Positions 36,669 through 47,252 of a DNA stretch of 64,000 bases are shown here, piece by piece; within the stretch, counting starts at the first letter, position 1; each line of letters begins with the position of its first letter. The stretch comes from Culturomica sp. (GTDB lineage Bacteria; Bacteroidota; Bacteroidia; Bacteroidales; Marinifilaceae). The notes beneath the pieces were generated by a model. It worked only from the letters and a program-made list of their open reading frames with translations. It was not told the DNA's origin and ran no database searches. The stretch spans positions 1 to 64,000 of the forward strand of contig JAISHE010000005.1 of NCBI GenBank assembly GCA_031262745.1, given 5' to 3'. Made by a program: the position numbers and the translations under genes.

Positions 36669-38090
36669 ATGGAAAGGCAAACAAAACTTATCAGAAATCT
36701 TGACTGGTTCACTATCATTCTCTACATTGTGATGGTGTTCTTGGGCTGGTTGAATATCTATGCTGCTGTCTATGATGAAAATCATAATAGTATCTTTGAC
36801 ATTAGTCAAAGATATGGGAAACAAATGATTTGGATTTTATTTGCTTTCATTCTGGGGATTGTCATAATTCTTACCGATAGTAAATTCTTCACTACATTTT
36901 CTTTTGTTATCTATGGTATTGTTATGGCATCTCTTATTGCAGTGATTTATGCCGGGTTGGAAGTCAACGGTTCTCGTTCATGGATTAGAATTGCCGGTTT
37001 CCAAATACAACCTACGGAATTTTCAAAGTTTGCAACAGCTCTTGCCGTTGCAAATCTTATGAGCCGTCATAATTTTCGCATTATGCGATTTAAAAGCGTG
37101 TTGCAATTGGGATTGATAGTCGGTATACCTATTCTACTTATTCTTTTACAAAATGACACGGGTTCTGCTCTGGTATTTTGTTCATTTCTTTTGGTATTCT
37201 ACCGTGAAGGTATGCATGGTTCTATTTTGTTACTGTTTTTTTGTACAGTGCTGCTGTTTATATTCACTCTGCTATATTCACCCATGACGGTACTTTTAAT
37301 GATAATTCTGGGCACTCTCGGCAGTTTTCTTTACTACCGCCATAGTAGACAGGAATTATTCACTGTGATACTCGCTTTGAGCGCGACATTCTTATTCGGT
37401 ATTTTTCTAAATTGGTTATTTGATTTAAAGAAAGAATATTCGAATATATTGCTTTATTCTTACGCTGTTATTTGTGTTGTATCAATATATTTCATATATA
37501 AAAATAAGATGAAGCATATTATTATGCTGTTATTGGCATCTTGGCTTTGTATATGTTCAACTATTACCGTAGATTACGTTTTCGACCGCCTGCAACCCCA
37601 TCAACAAAAACGTATTAACAATCTTCTGGGTATTGATTCGGATATAACCGGAGCGGGTTACAATGTTCATCAATCCAAAATTGCTATCGGTTCCGGAGGT
37701 TTCTCAGGTAAAGGATTTTTGGAAGGTACTCAAACAAAGTTTAACTTTGTTCCGGAACAAAGCACCGATTTTATATACTGCACAATAGGTGAAGAATGGG
37801 GTTTCTTAGGAAGTACAACAGTGATTTTGCTTTTTGTTATTTTGATGATCCGAATTATTAAACTTGCCGAACGTCAGCGATCTGCGTTTTCACGAATTTA
37901 CGGTTATTGTGTGGCGGCTATCTTCTTTTTCCACGTAGCAGTAAACATAGGTATGACTATAGGCATGGCACCCGTGATTGGTATACCTCTACCCTTTTTT
38001 AGTTATGGAGGATCATCGTTATGGGCATTTACAATATTGCTTTTTATTTTCCTAAGATTAGATGCAAACCGTTTACAAGTTTTCAGATAA
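36669..38090 (+). CDS. rodA: Rod shape-determining protein RodA (SEDS glycosyltransferase)
   Basis: RodA polymerises lipid II into glycan strands together with PBP2. The 473-aa protein has around twelve hydrophobic helices and SEDS blocks: GSRSWIRIAGFQIQPTEFSK, NDTGSALVF, GSGGFSGKGFLEGTQTKFNFVPEQSTDFIYCTIGEEWGFLG (in two parts) and the C-terminal PLPFFSYGGSS. It is longer than the E. coli protein (370 aa) because of extra helices in the middle (about 205-300). The gap to hutI is 5 bp. Confidence 0.94.
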   Translation: MERQTKLIRNLDWFTIILYIVMVFLGWLNIYAAVYDENHNSIFDISQRYGKQMIWILFAFILGIVIILTDSKFFTTFSFVIYGIVMASLIAVIYAGLEVNGSRSWIRIAGFQIQPTEFSKFATALAVANLMSRHNFRIMRFKSVLQLGLIVGIPILLILLQNDTGSALVFCSFLLVFYREGMHGSILLLFFCTVLLFIFTLLYSPMTVLLMIILGTLGSFLYYRHSRQELFTVILALSATFLFGIFLNWLFDLKKEYSNILLYSYAVICVVSIYFIYKNKMKHIIMLLLASWLCICSTITVDYVFDRLQPHQQKRINNLLGIDSDITGAGYNVHQSKIAIGSGGFSGKGFLEGTQTKFNFVPEQSTDFIYCTIGEEWGFLGSTTVILLFVILMIRIIKLAERQRSAFSRIYGYCVAAIFFFHVAVNIGMTIGMAPVIGIPLPFFSYGGSSLWAFTILLFIFLRLDANRLQVFR

Positions 38091-38095
38091 TTACT

Positions 38096-39343
38096 ATGAG
38101 AACATTAGTCAAGAACATAAAACAATTGGTTCAAACCGAAAATAAACCACAACGCTGGGTTGCCGGTAAAGAAATGTCGAAACTCGGCATGATTAACAAT
38201 GCTTACCTTCTGATTGAAGATGATTTTATAAAAGATTTCGGTGGCATGGAACAGATGGTGGAGAAAAACGTGATTGCAGATAAAGAAATTGATGCGTTGA
38301 ATGGATTGGTTCTACCCTCATTTTGTGATTCTCACACTCATATCGTTTATTCCGGTAGTCGTGAAATTGAATATATAGACAAGATAAAAGGACTTTCCTA
38401 TGAGGAAATTGCAAAACGCGGTGGCGGAATAATTAATTCGGCAAAACGTATCCATCAGGCTTCCGAACAGGAACTTTATAATTCTGCATTCGAACGTATT
38501 AAGGAAATCATAGCACTTGGTACCGGTGCCGTTGAAATAAAAAGCGGCTATGGTTTAAATACCGAAGATGAGTTGAAAATGCTGCGCGTGATACGCCGAC
38601 TTAAAGAGAGCACTCCCATTCTCATAAAGGCAAACTTTCTCGGTGCTCATGCCGTACCAACCGAATATAAAGGTCGACAAACCGAATATGTGAATATGGT
38701 TATAAACGAGATGATTCCTTCCGTAGCAGCAGAAGATCTTGCCGATTTTATTGATGTATTTTGCGATAATGGATTTTTTACCGTTGAAGACACCGACCGT
38801 ATTCTCAATGCGGGCATGAAGTATGGGATGCGTGCGAAGATACATGCCAACGAACTTGGGTTTAGTGGTGGTGTACAAGTGGGAGTGAAATATAATGCTA
38901 TTTCTGTTGACCATTTGGAATATATGGGAGATGAAGAAATAGACTGTCTTTTAGGTAGTGAAACAATGCCTACGGTATTGCCGGGTGCTGCATTTTTTCT
39001 TAATCTACCGCTTTCGCCGGTAAGAAAAATGATAGATGCGGGATTACCTGTAGCATTGGCATCGGATTATAATCCGGGTTCATCACCTTCCGGCAATATG
39101 AAATTTGTGATGTCTTTGGGCTGTATAAACTACAAAATGTTGCCGGAGGAAGTGATAAACGCCACTACTATCAATACTGCTTATGCAATGGGGTTGGAAG
39201 AAGAAACGGGAAGTATTGCAGTAGGTAAAATAGCTAATTTTTATATAACAAAACCCGTTACGGGTTTTGAATTCCTACCCTATGCTTATGGTAGTAATTT
39301 AATTAATAAAGTATTTTTAAAAGGAAAAGAGATAAGCATTTAG
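38096..39343 (+). CDS. hutI: Imidazolonepropionase
   Basis: HutI hydrolyses imidazolonepropionate to formiminoglutamate, the third step of histidine breakdown. The 415-aa amidohydrolase has the metal motif HTHIVYSG, later His residues in FLGAHAVP, KIHANELGFSGG and VDHLEYMG, and the Asp of ALASDYNPGS. The open frame begins at 38021 inside rodA; the ATG at 38096 (MRTLVKNIKQ) was chosen as it sits just after the rodA stop. ftcD follows after 3 bp, giving the next step. hutH and hutU are not in this window. Confidence 0.95.
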   Translation: MRTLVKNIKQLVQTENKPQRWVAGKEMSKLGMINNAYLLIEDDFIKDFGGMEQMVEKNVIADKEIDALNGLVLPSFCDSHTHIVYSGSREIEYIDKIKGLSYEEIAKRGGGIINSAKRIHQASEQELYNSAFERIKEIIALGTGAVEIKSGYGLNTEDELKMLRVIRRLKESTPILIKANFLGAHAVPTEYKGRQTEYVNMVINEMIPSVAAEDLADFIDVFCDNGFFTVEDTDRILNAGMKYGMRAKIHANELGFSGGVQVGVKYNAISVDHLEYMGDEEIDCLLGSETMPTVLPGAAFFLNLPLSPVRKMIDAGLPVALASDYNPGSSPSGNMKFVMSLGCINYKMLPEEVINATTINTAYAMGLEEETGSIAVGKIANFYITKPVTGFEFLPYAYGSNLINKVFLKGKEISI

Positions 39344-39346
39344 AAT

Positions 39347-41041
39347 ATGAAACAACTAATTGAGTGTGTACCTAATTTTAGTGAAGGCAATGATATGAAA
39401 ATCATTGAACAGATCACGGATGCAATGAAAACTGTAGAAGGAGTTAATGTTATTAACGTTGACCCGGGAAAAGCTACAAATCGTACGGTTGTAACAATGG
39501 TCGGAGAACCGCAAGCCGTATGTGAAGCAGCATTTAGGGCGGTAAAAAAGGCAGGTGAAGTTATAGATATGTCAAAGCATAAAGGTGCACACCCGCGTTT
39601 TGGTGCCACCGACGTTTGTCCGCTTGTACCGGTGGCAAATATAAGCATGGAAGAAACCATACAGTACGCTAATAAATTGGCAAAACGCATAGGAGAAGAA
39701 CTTGGTATACCTGTTTATTGTTATGAATATTCGGCATCTGTACCGGAGAGAAAAAATCTTGCTCATTGCCGATCCGGAGAATATGAAGGATTAAAGGAAA
39801 AAATGAGTACCGAATGTTGGAAACCGGATTTCGGTCCGTCCGAATGGGATGAGCATGTTGCAAGAACCGGTGCAATTGCTGTCGGTGCACGCAATTTCCT
39901 TGTTGCCTACAATGTGAATCTAAATACCACTTCCGTACGCCGTGCAAACTCCGTAGCTTTTGATGTGCGTGAGCGCGGACGTGTGAAACGTGAGGGCAAC
40001 CCAATCACCGGTAAGCCTGTGAAAGATGAAAACGGTAACAATGTTATGATTCCCGGTACTTTGAAATCCGTTAAAGCAATCGGTTGGTATATTGAAGAGT
40101 ATGGCATTGCCCAAATTTCAATGAATTTAACCGACACCACTATAACTCCGGTTCATATTGCTTTCGACGAGGTTTGTCATAAAGCGGAAGCAAGAGGTAT
40201 GAGGGTAACAGGTTCCGAACTTGTGGGACTTATTCCTCTGCAATCGCTTCTTGATGCAGGTCGTTATTTTCTACATAAACAACAACGTTCTTCGGGCGTT
40301 TCAGATAAGGAACTTATCAAAATTGCCGTTAAATCAATGGGCTTAGATGAACTTGCACCATTTGAACCAAACAAAAAAGTCATAGAATATATTCTTGAAG
40401 ACGAGAATAATAAAGGTAAGAAAAGATTGGTGGATATGAGTCTTACCGATTTTACTGATGAAACCGCTTACGAATCACCGGCTCCGGGAGGTGGTTCGAT
40501 TGCGGCTTGCATGGGCGCAATGAGTGCAGCACTTGGAACTATGGTTGCCAACCTTTCTTCTCATAAACGCGGTTGGGATGAACGTTGGGAAGAATTTAGT
40601 CAATGGGCTGAAAAGGGTAAAGCTTTACAAAATAAGTTGATTAAATTAATTGACGAAGATACCAACGCTTTCAACAAGATAATGACTGCCTACGACTTAC
40701 CGAAAAAAACGGAAGTCGAAAAAAAAATACGATCTCAGGCAATACAAACAGCAACTCGTTTTGCTGCCGAAGTACCTTTTAAAACTATGCAACTTTGTTT
40801 TGAAAGTATGCTAATTGCCGCAAAAATGGTAGAAATCGGTAATCCTAATTCGGTTACGGATGCAGGAGTTGCTGCATTAGCTGCTCGAAGTGGAGTTATC
40901 GGTGCTTTCTTAAATGTGAAAGTTAATGCTTCCGGATTAGAGGATAAGGAATTTGCCGAAAAACTTATAAAAGAAGCAGAGACACTTGTTGAAAAAGCAA
41001 AGCAAAAAGAAACTGAAATACTATCACGCATCAAATTGTAA
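39347..41041 (+). CDS. ftcD: Bifunctional glutamate formimidoyltransferase / formimidoyl-THF cyclodeaminase
   Basis: It moves the formimino group from formiminoglutamate to tetrahydrofolate and then releases ammonia to form methenyl-THF. The 564-aa protein fuses an N-terminal formiminotransferase (residues 1 to about 330, CVPNFSEGND, KHKGAHPRFGATDVCPL) with a C-terminal cyclodeaminase (about 350-564, TAYESPAPGGGSIAACMGAM), as in animal FTCD (541 aa). It follows hutI by 3 bp, so the pair turns imidazolonepropionate into glutamate and a one-carbon folate. Confidence 0.95.
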   Translation: MKQLIECVPNFSEGNDMKIIEQITDAMKTVEGVNVINVDPGKATNRTVVTMVGEPQAVCEAAFRAVKKAGEVIDMSKHKGAHPRFGATDVCPLVPVANISMEETIQYANKLAKRIGEELGIPVYCYEYSASVPERKNLAHCRSGEYEGLKEKMSTECWKPDFGPSEWDEHVARTGAIAVGARNFLVAYNVNLNTTSVRRANSVAFDVRERGRVKREGNPITGKPVKDENGNNVMIPGTLKSVKAIGWYIEEYGIAQISMNLTDTTITPVHIAFDEVCHKAEARGMRVTGSELVGLIPLQSLLDAGRYFLHKQQRSSGVSDKELIKIAVKSMGLDELAPFEPNKKVIEYILEDENNKGKKRLVDMSLTDFTDETAYESPAPGGGSIAACMGAMSAALGTMVANLSSHKRGWDERWEEFSQWAEKGKALQNKLIKLIDEDTNAFNKIMTAYDLPKKTEVEKKIRSQAIQTATRFAAEVPFKTMQLCFESMLIAAKMVEIGNPNSVTDAGVAALAARSGVIGAFLNVKVNASGLEDKEFAEKLIKEAETLVEKAKQKETEILSRIKL

Positions 41042-41049
41042 TTAACAAC

Positions 41050-43677
41050 ATGGAAATTAATAAACTAAAAGGTCTATCTGAACAAGAAGTTGAAGAGAGT
41101 AGAAGATTAAATGGTAGAAATATTCTCACTCCTCCTCCTCGCACTCCGATTTGGAAACTGTTTTTGGATAAATTCAAAGATCCCATAATCAAGATACTTC
41201 TTGTGGCTGCCGCACTTTCGTTGGGAATATCCATAATACACAACGAATACGCCGAAACTATCGGTATATTTATAGCAATATTCATGGCAACAGGTATTTC
41301 CTTTTGGTTTGAACTGGATGCAAGTAAGAAATTCGACCTGCTTAATCAGGTGAACGATGATATAATGTATCGTGTAATTCGTGGCGGAAATGTAAAAGAG
41401 GTTATGAAGCATGATATTGTTGTGGGGGATGTAATTGTACTTGAAACAGGCGAAGAAATACCGGCAGATGGAGAATTGGTAGAAGCGTTGTCGCTGCAAG
41501 TGAATGAATCTACTCTTACGGGTGAACCTTTGGCAGATAAAACAAGTAATGTTGAGCACCTAAATCCCAATGCCACCTACCCTTCCAATTATATTTTACG
41601 TGGCACAACGGTTATAAACGGTCATTGCACATACATTGTTAAAGCCGTTGGTGACGAAACGGAATTTGGTAAGGTTGCACGTCAAGCTACGGAAAGTGTC
41701 GAAGAAAAAACGCCGTTAAGTAAGCAATTGGAACGTCTGGCTCACTTCATAAGTATTGTAGGTTTCATTGTTGCAGGTGCCACCTTTGTAATTCTACTCG
41801 TAAATGACATAATGAACGGTAGTTTTTCAACCGACAATTTGTTCACTCTTGACACAGCAGAACGTTTGTTGCAATATTTTATGGTAGCTGTAACTTTAAT
41901 TGTTGTATCGGTACCGGAAGGTTTACCGATGAGTATAACTTTAAGTTTAGCTTTAAGTATGCGTAAAATGCTTAAAACCAATAATCTGGTTAGAAAGATT
42001 CATGCCTGTGAAACAATGGGAGCTGTAACTGTGATTTGTACGGATAAAACAGGAACTCTCACCCAAAATCAAATGACCGTTGCCGATTATGATTTTTATG
42101 ATGATAAAGCTTATGAGATTATTCATGAAGGTATAGCGTCAAATTCTACTGCCTATTTGGATTATTCCGACAAAGAAAAAATTAAAGTTCTCGGTAACCC
42201 TACAGAAGGAGCATTATTGCTGTGGTTGCATGAAAAGGGTGTGAATTATTTGACTATACGTGAGGATGTTGAAATAATTGATCAACTAACTTTTTCCACC
42301 GAACGTAAATATATGGCAACTATAGTAAATTCCCCTACTATCGGTAAAAAGATTTTATATGTAAAAGGTGCTCCGGAAATTGTTTTCGCAAAGAGTATGA
42401 AAGTGCTCACTAATAAAGGTATGGAAGAATCTTCCGCTTTTGCAGTCGATGTTGAAACTCGTTTACGTGATTACCAAAATCAGGCAATGCGTACTCTCGG
42501 ATTTGCATATAAATATTTGGATGATTCTCACCTTTCAATTGAAGAAGAAGTTGCGAGTGGTTTGGTATTTCTTGGCATAACTGCAATTTCCGATCCTGTG
42601 CGTAAGGATGTGCCCCAAGCTGTGGCACAATGTTTGAATGCAGGTATACAAGTAAAAATTGTAACCGGCGACACTCCCGCAACCGCAAGAGAAATCGGTC
42701 GCCAAATAGGTATCTGGAAACCGGATGATACCGAAGGACAAATTATCACCGGCGTGGATTTTGAGAAACTTTCCGACGAAGAAGCTGCGAAGAGAGTACA
42801 GAAATTGAAAATCATGTGTCGTGCTCGTCCCGCAGACAAACAACGTTTGGTGGAACTTTTGAAAAAGAACGGCGAGGTAGTAGCTGTAACCGGCGACGGA
42901 ACAAACGATGCTCCGGCTCTCAACCATGCCGACGTTGGTCTCTCTATGGGTTCCGGTACATCCGTTGCAAAAGAAGCAAGCGCGATTACGCTTTTAGATG
43001 ATTCTTTCAACAGTATTGCCACCGCTGTGATGTGGGGGCGTTCGCTTTATAAAAATATTCGCCGTTTTATTCTGTTTCAACTTACAATTAATCTTACGGC
43101 TTTGCTTGTGGTACTGCTCGGCTCATTAACGGGTAACCACCTTCCGTTAACTGTTACTCAAATGTTGTGGGTTAACATCATAATTGATACTTTTGCTGCT
43201 GCTGCCCTTGCGTCGCTGCCTCCTAATCCTAATGTGATGAATGATAAGCCTCGAAAGATTTCCGACTTTATAATATCTAAGCCTATGTTTAGGCGTATCA
43301 TCGGTATCGGTTTGAGTTTCACGGTATTGCTACTTGCTATGATTTATTGGTTCTCATACACGGACGGTAATATGAGTTTGCAGGAACTTTCCATTTTCTT
43401 CACTGTATTTGTACTGTTGCAATTCTGGAATATGTTTAATGCCAAAGCATTTGAATCGGGAGGTTCTGCGTTTAAAGGACTTAATAAAAGTGCGGGCTTC
43501 CTGATAGTTATGCCCATTATATTGATAGGTCAATGGTTGATTGTAACATTTGGCGGTGTGGCATTTCGTACCACTCCACTTAATACTGCAACATGGATAT
43601 GGATGATCGCTGCAACTTCATTAGTGCTTTGGATTGGTGAAATTACTCGTTTCATAAACAAAACCGAAAAGCATTAA
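41050..43677 (+). CDS. Calcium-transporting P-type ATPase, PMCA-like
   Basis: The 875-aa P2-type ATPase has an N-terminal cation-ATPase domain, an actuator loop with the TGE motif (STLTGEPLADK), helix 4 with PEGLPMSITL, the phosphorylation motif CTDKTGTLTQNQM, the nucleotide domain (RKYMATIV, VKGAPEIV), and hinge motifs VTGDTPATAR and VTGDGTNDAPALNHADVG. About ten membrane helices are predicted. Helix 4 and helix 6 residues (NIIIDTFAAAALA) fit calcium export of the plasma-membrane type. It starts 8 bp after ftcD and could be the last metabolic gene before the BatA/VWA gene. Confidence 0.93.
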   Translation: MEINKLKGLSEQEVEESRRLNGRNILTPPPRTPIWKLFLDKFKDPIIKILLVAAALSLGISIIHNEYAETIGIFIAIFMATGISFWFELDASKKFDLLNQVNDDIMYRVIRGGNVKEVMKHDIVVGDVIVLETGEEIPADGELVEALSLQVNESTLTGEPLADKTSNVEHLNPNATYPSNYILRGTTVINGHCTYIVKAVGDETEFGKVARQATESVEEKTPLSKQLERLAHFISIVGFIVAGATFVILLVNDIMNGSFSTDNLFTLDTAERLLQYFMVAVTLIVVSVPEGLPMSITLSLALSMRKMLKTNNLVRKIHACETMGAVTVICTDKTGTLTQNQMTVADYDFYDDKAYEIIHEGIASNSTAYLDYSDKEKIKVLGNPTEGALLLWLHEKGVNYLTIREDVEIIDQLTFSTERKYMATIVNSPTIGKKILYVKGAPEIVFAKSMKVLTNKGMEESSAFAVDVETRLRDYQNQAMRTLGFAYKYLDDSHLSIEEEVASGLVFLGITAISDPVRKDVPQAVAQCLNAGIQVKIVTGDTPATAREIGRQIGIWKPDDTEGQIITGVDFEKLSDEEAAKRVQKLKIMCRARPADKQRLVELLKKNGEVVAVTGDGTNDAPALNHADVGLSMGSGTSVAKEASAITLLDDSFNSIATAVMWGRSLYKNIRRFILFQLTINLTALLVVLLGSLTGNHLPLTVTQMLWVNIIIDTFAAAALASLPPNPNVMNDKPRKISDFIISKPMFRRIIGIGLSFTVLLLAMIYWFSYTDGNMSLQELSIFFTVFVLLQFWNMFNAKAFESGGSAFKGLNKSAGFLIVMPIILIGQWLIVTFGGVAFRTTPLNTATWIWMIAATSLVLWIGEITRFINKTEKH

Positions 43678-43700
43678 CATTAATGCTGTAAAAAATATAA

Positions 43701-45761
43701 ATGCTTATGATTCCATTGATTGTAAATTTTGTTTATCCTGAATTTTTATACGGACTTTTTCTACTCTTAATTCCGATTATAATCCATCTTTTCAGTTTTA
43801 AGAGATACAAAAAGGTATATTTCAGCAATTTCAATTTTTTACAATCATTACAACAGGAAAAAAAGAACAGTTCGCAACTAAAACGATGGTTGCTGTTACT
43901 ACTAAGATTGATTATCGTTGCATCTATTGTAACGGCTTTTGCTCGTCCCTACATACCATCATCACCGAATGAAAAGGTTGTAACTTCCGAAAATGCTCCG
44001 GTTGTTGTTTACATTGATAATTCTTTCTCAATGTCAAACACCGGTACTTATGGCAATCTGCTTGAAGAAGCAAAAAAGTATATGTTTGATATTTTGAATT
44101 CTTATCCGGCGGGTACCGGTTTTGTTCTTATCACAAACGAAACCGAGTATACTCCCGTTTTGACAAAAAATGAAATATCTAATTCAATTGCGGGTATTCA
44201 ACTGTCTCCAAAATCCAAAATGCTTTCGGAGATTTTTAAAGAAACGAAAGAATTAGCTAATTTACAGAATGTTACTTTGTTTGTGATTTCGGATTTTCAA
44301 CGCTATGCTTGTGATTTCACAAAAATCACTTCCGATAGTTTGATAAATCCGGTTTTTCTACTCATACAACCGGAAAATAAAAACAATATTTTCATCAAAA
44401 ACGTGAGTTTTGAACAAAGTTCATTGCACCGTATAAATCGTTCCGATCAGATTTCAATCACTCTCGGTAACAGTGCCGACCGTGATTTTACAAACGTTCC
44501 TATAACTCTTTCCATAAATGATAAGAAGAAAAGTATTGAAAAAGCAAATCTATCTGCCAATCATGATAAAACCGTCAATATAAACTATTTAAATACGGAT
44601 GCAGGATTCTATAAAGGCGAGGTGGAAATCACGGATTTGCCCGTCATTTTCGATAACAAGTTCTATTTTTCTTATTCTATAATCGAAAAGATAAATGTTT
44701 TATGCCTCGAACAAGAGAAACATAATTCGTTCTTTGGAAAGTTGTTTTCGGATACTGCTGATTTTAATATGACATATTCCAATATTTCCGCCATTTCCAA
44801 CTTGCAGTTTGGTAACTATAATCTTATAATTCTCGACAGACTCACAAGTTTAGCATCCGGCGTGGTGAGCGAATTGGAAAACTATGTTAATGCCGGCGGT
44901 AATATTCTTGTTGTCCCTGACGTTATTAAGTCGGTTGTTGATGTAAATAAATTGCTTGCAAAATTACAAATGCCGACTTATCTTAATGTTGACACCACAA
45001 TGATTATTGCCGCTATTGAAACTCAATCATATTTATTTAAAAATGTCTTTGAAAAGGATGATAAAAACGTTGTTCTACCCTACGCTAAGCGTTATTATCG
45101 GCTTTCCGGTAGTTCTGTCAATACGGAAACTGTTTTAACAGACAAAAAAGGTAACACTGTATTTGCTGACGGTAAGTTCGGGAATGGCAAAATTTATATA
45201 TCAACATTTGATTTTTCATCTGAAAACAGCGATATTGTATACCATCCTATTTTCGTACCGTTAATGGTTAACATGGCTTTTAATGTTCAGTCGGAACTCA
45301 AAATAAATTACACTCTCGGCAGCGATGAGCCGGTTGTTGTTGATGGTAAAAAGATTATGGAAAACGAAAAACTCTACATAAAAAAGTACAACACCGATTT
45401 TGAATTTATTCCCGAATTGCGTAGAGATTTCAATGGTAATTATTTATTAATCAATTCTCAAGAGATTGGTAATGCAGGCATCTACGAAGTGTATCAACAA
45501 AATAAAATTGTTGCTGTTTTAGCATTTAACTACAATAGAAATGAATCGGAACTCACATATTTTACCGAAAAAGATATTATACAGCATTTTCCTAATGCAA
45601 GGGTTGAAAATATTAAAACGACACAAATTTCACGTAATAGTAAACTCGTTAAAGAAATCGTCTTGAAAGACAAAAACCGTTACCTATCTTGGTGGTTACT
45701 GTTATTAGCTATCTTAACCCTCTTTGCCGAGCAATTCGTATGGAAAAGAAAACTAAATTAA
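43701..45761 (+). CDS. BatA/VWA-domain membrane protein
   Basis: The 686-aa protein starts with the Bacteroidetes BatA N-terminal domain: two hydrophobic stretches around a basic loop, FLLLIPIIIHLFSFKRYKKVYFSNF then LKRWLLLLLRLIIVASIVTAFARP. A von Willebrand A domain follows, with MIDAS residues in YIDNSFSMS (DxSxS), then a long periplasmic part with a glutamine-amidotransferase-like segment near 345-420. A last helix (WWLLLLAILTLFAEQFVW) is at the C-terminus. Related proteins are linked to envelope stress and aerotolerance, but the role is open. It overlaps tilS by 22 bp. Met 3 is an alternative start. Confidence 0.85.
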   Translation: MLMIPLIVNFVYPEFLYGLFLLLIPIIIHLFSFKRYKKVYFSNFNFLQSLQQEKKNSSQLKRWLLLLLRLIIVASIVTAFARPYIPSSPNEKVVTSENAPVVVYIDNSFSMSNTGTYGNLLEEAKKYMFDILNSYPAGTGFVLITNETEYTPVLTKNEISNSIAGIQLSPKSKMLSEIFKETKELANLQNVTLFVISDFQRYACDFTKITSDSLINPVFLLIQPENKNNIFIKNVSFEQSSLHRINRSDQISITLGNSADRDFTNVPITLSINDKKKSIEKANLSANHDKTVNINYLNTDAGFYKGEVEITDLPVIFDNKFYFSYSIIEKINVLCLEQEKHNSFFGKLFSDTADFNMTYSNISAISNLQFGNYNLIILDRLTSLASGVVSELENYVNAGGNILVVPDVIKSVVDVNKLLAKLQMPTYLNVDTTMIIAAIETQSYLFKNVFEKDDKNVVLPYAKRYYRLSGSSVNTETVLTDKKGNTVFADGKFGNGKIYISTFDFSSENSDIVYHPIFVPLMVNMAFNVQSELKINYTLGSDEPVVVDGKKIMENEKLYIKKYNTDFEFIPELRRDFNGNYLLINSQEIGNAGIYEVYQQNKIVAVLAFNYNRNESELTYFTEKDIIQHFPNARVENIKTTQISRNSKLVKEIVLKDKNRYLSWWLLLLAILTLFAEQFVWKRKLN

Positions 45762-47077
45762 CCGATTTCTTTCATAACTACGACATACCTCTTTCCTCCT
45801 ACTTTCTACTTGGAGTAAGCGGAGGACCGGATTCAATGGCTATGCTTCATGCTTTTATTCAACTTGGGCTTCAAGTAAAAGTACTACATTGTAATTTCCG
45901 ATTGCGTGGCAAAGAATCGGATGAGGATGAAAAATTTGTCGAAGAATACTGCCATGAACATAAAGTACCGTTCATCGCTAAAAAATTTAATACCGCAGAA
46001 TATGCAAATATAAATAAGATGAGTATAGAAATGGCAGCCCGAGAACTGCGCTATAAATGGTTTTCCGAAATGAAAAACAAGGAAAATGCAGACTACATAG
46101 CTGTGGCTCATCATGCCGACGATTCCGCAGAAACCGTATTCATAAATTTAACTCGTGGCACCGGCATCAGAGGTCTCACCGGAATTTCTCCCATCACTTC
46201 AGACTTTGTAATTCGTCCCTTACTTGCTTTTTCCCATGAAGAAATTGAAACATATTTAAAAGAAAATAATATTCCTTTCCGAATAGATCGCACTAATACT
46301 TCCGATATATATGTGCGCAATTTTATACGACATCAAATTATTCCGGCTTTCAAAAAAATAAATCCTTCGTTTCTTAATACTATTAGGGAAAATTGCAAAA
46401 TACTTCAAGAAACTGCTGCTATTTTTGATTACGCGATAGAAGAACTTAAAAAAAGTGTTTTAGAGATAAAGAATGAAGAAATACGTATTGATATTGATAA
46501 AACATTGCAAACTCCTGCTCCTTCGACATTTTTGCATGAAATCCTTGCACCCTACGGTTTCAATAAAGAGCAAATTCGGGAGATATTACTAACGGCAAAA
46601 GCTATATCGGGAAAGAAGTTTTATGGAGATAACTACACTGTCGTTAAGAATAGAACTTATTGGCTGCTATATCCCACTCCAAAAGAAAATCTGCTTGAAG
46701 TAGTAATTAATCAAGTCGGTACATACGAATATGGCAATTATAAAATACATTTTTCTACTTTTCCGGCTGTTATAGGTATTGAAATACCTAAAAAACACAA
46801 TTCGATTTGGATTGATGCCGACAAAATTTCATTTCCGATAACCGTTCGTACTTGGCAAAAAGGCGATAGATTTATGCCTATCGGTATGAAAGGTAGAATG
46901 AAAAAACTCAGCAATTTCTTCATTGATTTGAAACTATCGGAAAGAGAAAAACAACAAGTCATGATTTTTGAGGTACAAAAGGAAATAATAATATGGGTTG
47001 CGCCTCACAGAATAAGCGAAAATGTGAAAATTACCGATACAACAAAAAACATAATGGAAATAACCATAATTTCCTAA
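45740..47077 (+). CDS. tilS: tRNA(Ile)-lysidine synthase
   Basis: TilS converts cytidine 34 of the CAT-anticodon tRNA-Ile to lysidine so it reads AUA. The 445-aa protein has the PP-loop ATP motif GVSGGPDSMAML near residue 24, the HHADDSAETVFINLTRGTGIRGL block and C-terminal TilS domains (WQKGDRFMPIGMKGRMKKLSNFFIDLK). The frame is open from 45689; the ATG at 45740 (MEKKTKLTDFF) was chosen because it starts the family homology. It ends the long plus-strand run that began at purH. Confidence 0.95.
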   Translation: MEKKTKLTDFFHNYDIPLSSYFLLGVSGGPDSMAMLHAFIQLGLQVKVLHCNFRLRGKESDEDEKFVEEYCHEHKVPFIAKKFNTAEYANINKMSIEMAARELRYKWFSEMKNKENADYIAVAHHADDSAETVFINLTRGTGIRGLTGISPITSDFVIRPLLAFSHEEIETYLKENNIPFRIDRTNTSDIYVRNFIRHQIIPAFKKINPSFLNTIRENCKILQETAAIFDYAIEELKKSVLEIKNEEIRIDIDKTLQTPAPSTFLHEILAPYGFNKEQIREILLTAKAISGKKFYGDNYTVVKNRTYWLLYPTPKENLLEVVINQVGTYEYGNYKIHFSTFPAVIGIEIPKKHNSIWIDADKISFPITVRTWQKGDRFMPIGMKGRMKKLSNFFIDLKLSEREKQQVMIFEVQKEIIIWVAPHRISENVKITDTTKNIMEITIIS

Positions 47078-47078
47078 G

Positions 47079-47105
47079 TAAAAAAAGAGCGACCCTCCGG
47101 TCGCT
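47079..47105 (-). terminator. Rho-independent terminator for the yqaA-like gene
   Basis: GAGCGACC and GGTCGCTC form an 8-bp perfect stem with a CTCC loop; on the minus strand a run of seven T follows. It lies just past the tilS stop and may also slow plus-strand transcription, but that side has no T tail. Confidence 0.8.
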
Positions 47106-47252
47106 CCAACACACTAACAATAAAAATTACTACACCTAAAAAGTAACATCAATAATTTGATTAAGACAAAAGTAATATTTAAAACGTTTGCGTGCAAGTT
47201 TTTTGCAAAGAAAATGGTGAAAAAATAAAGAAATCTTAAAATTTAACAATTT

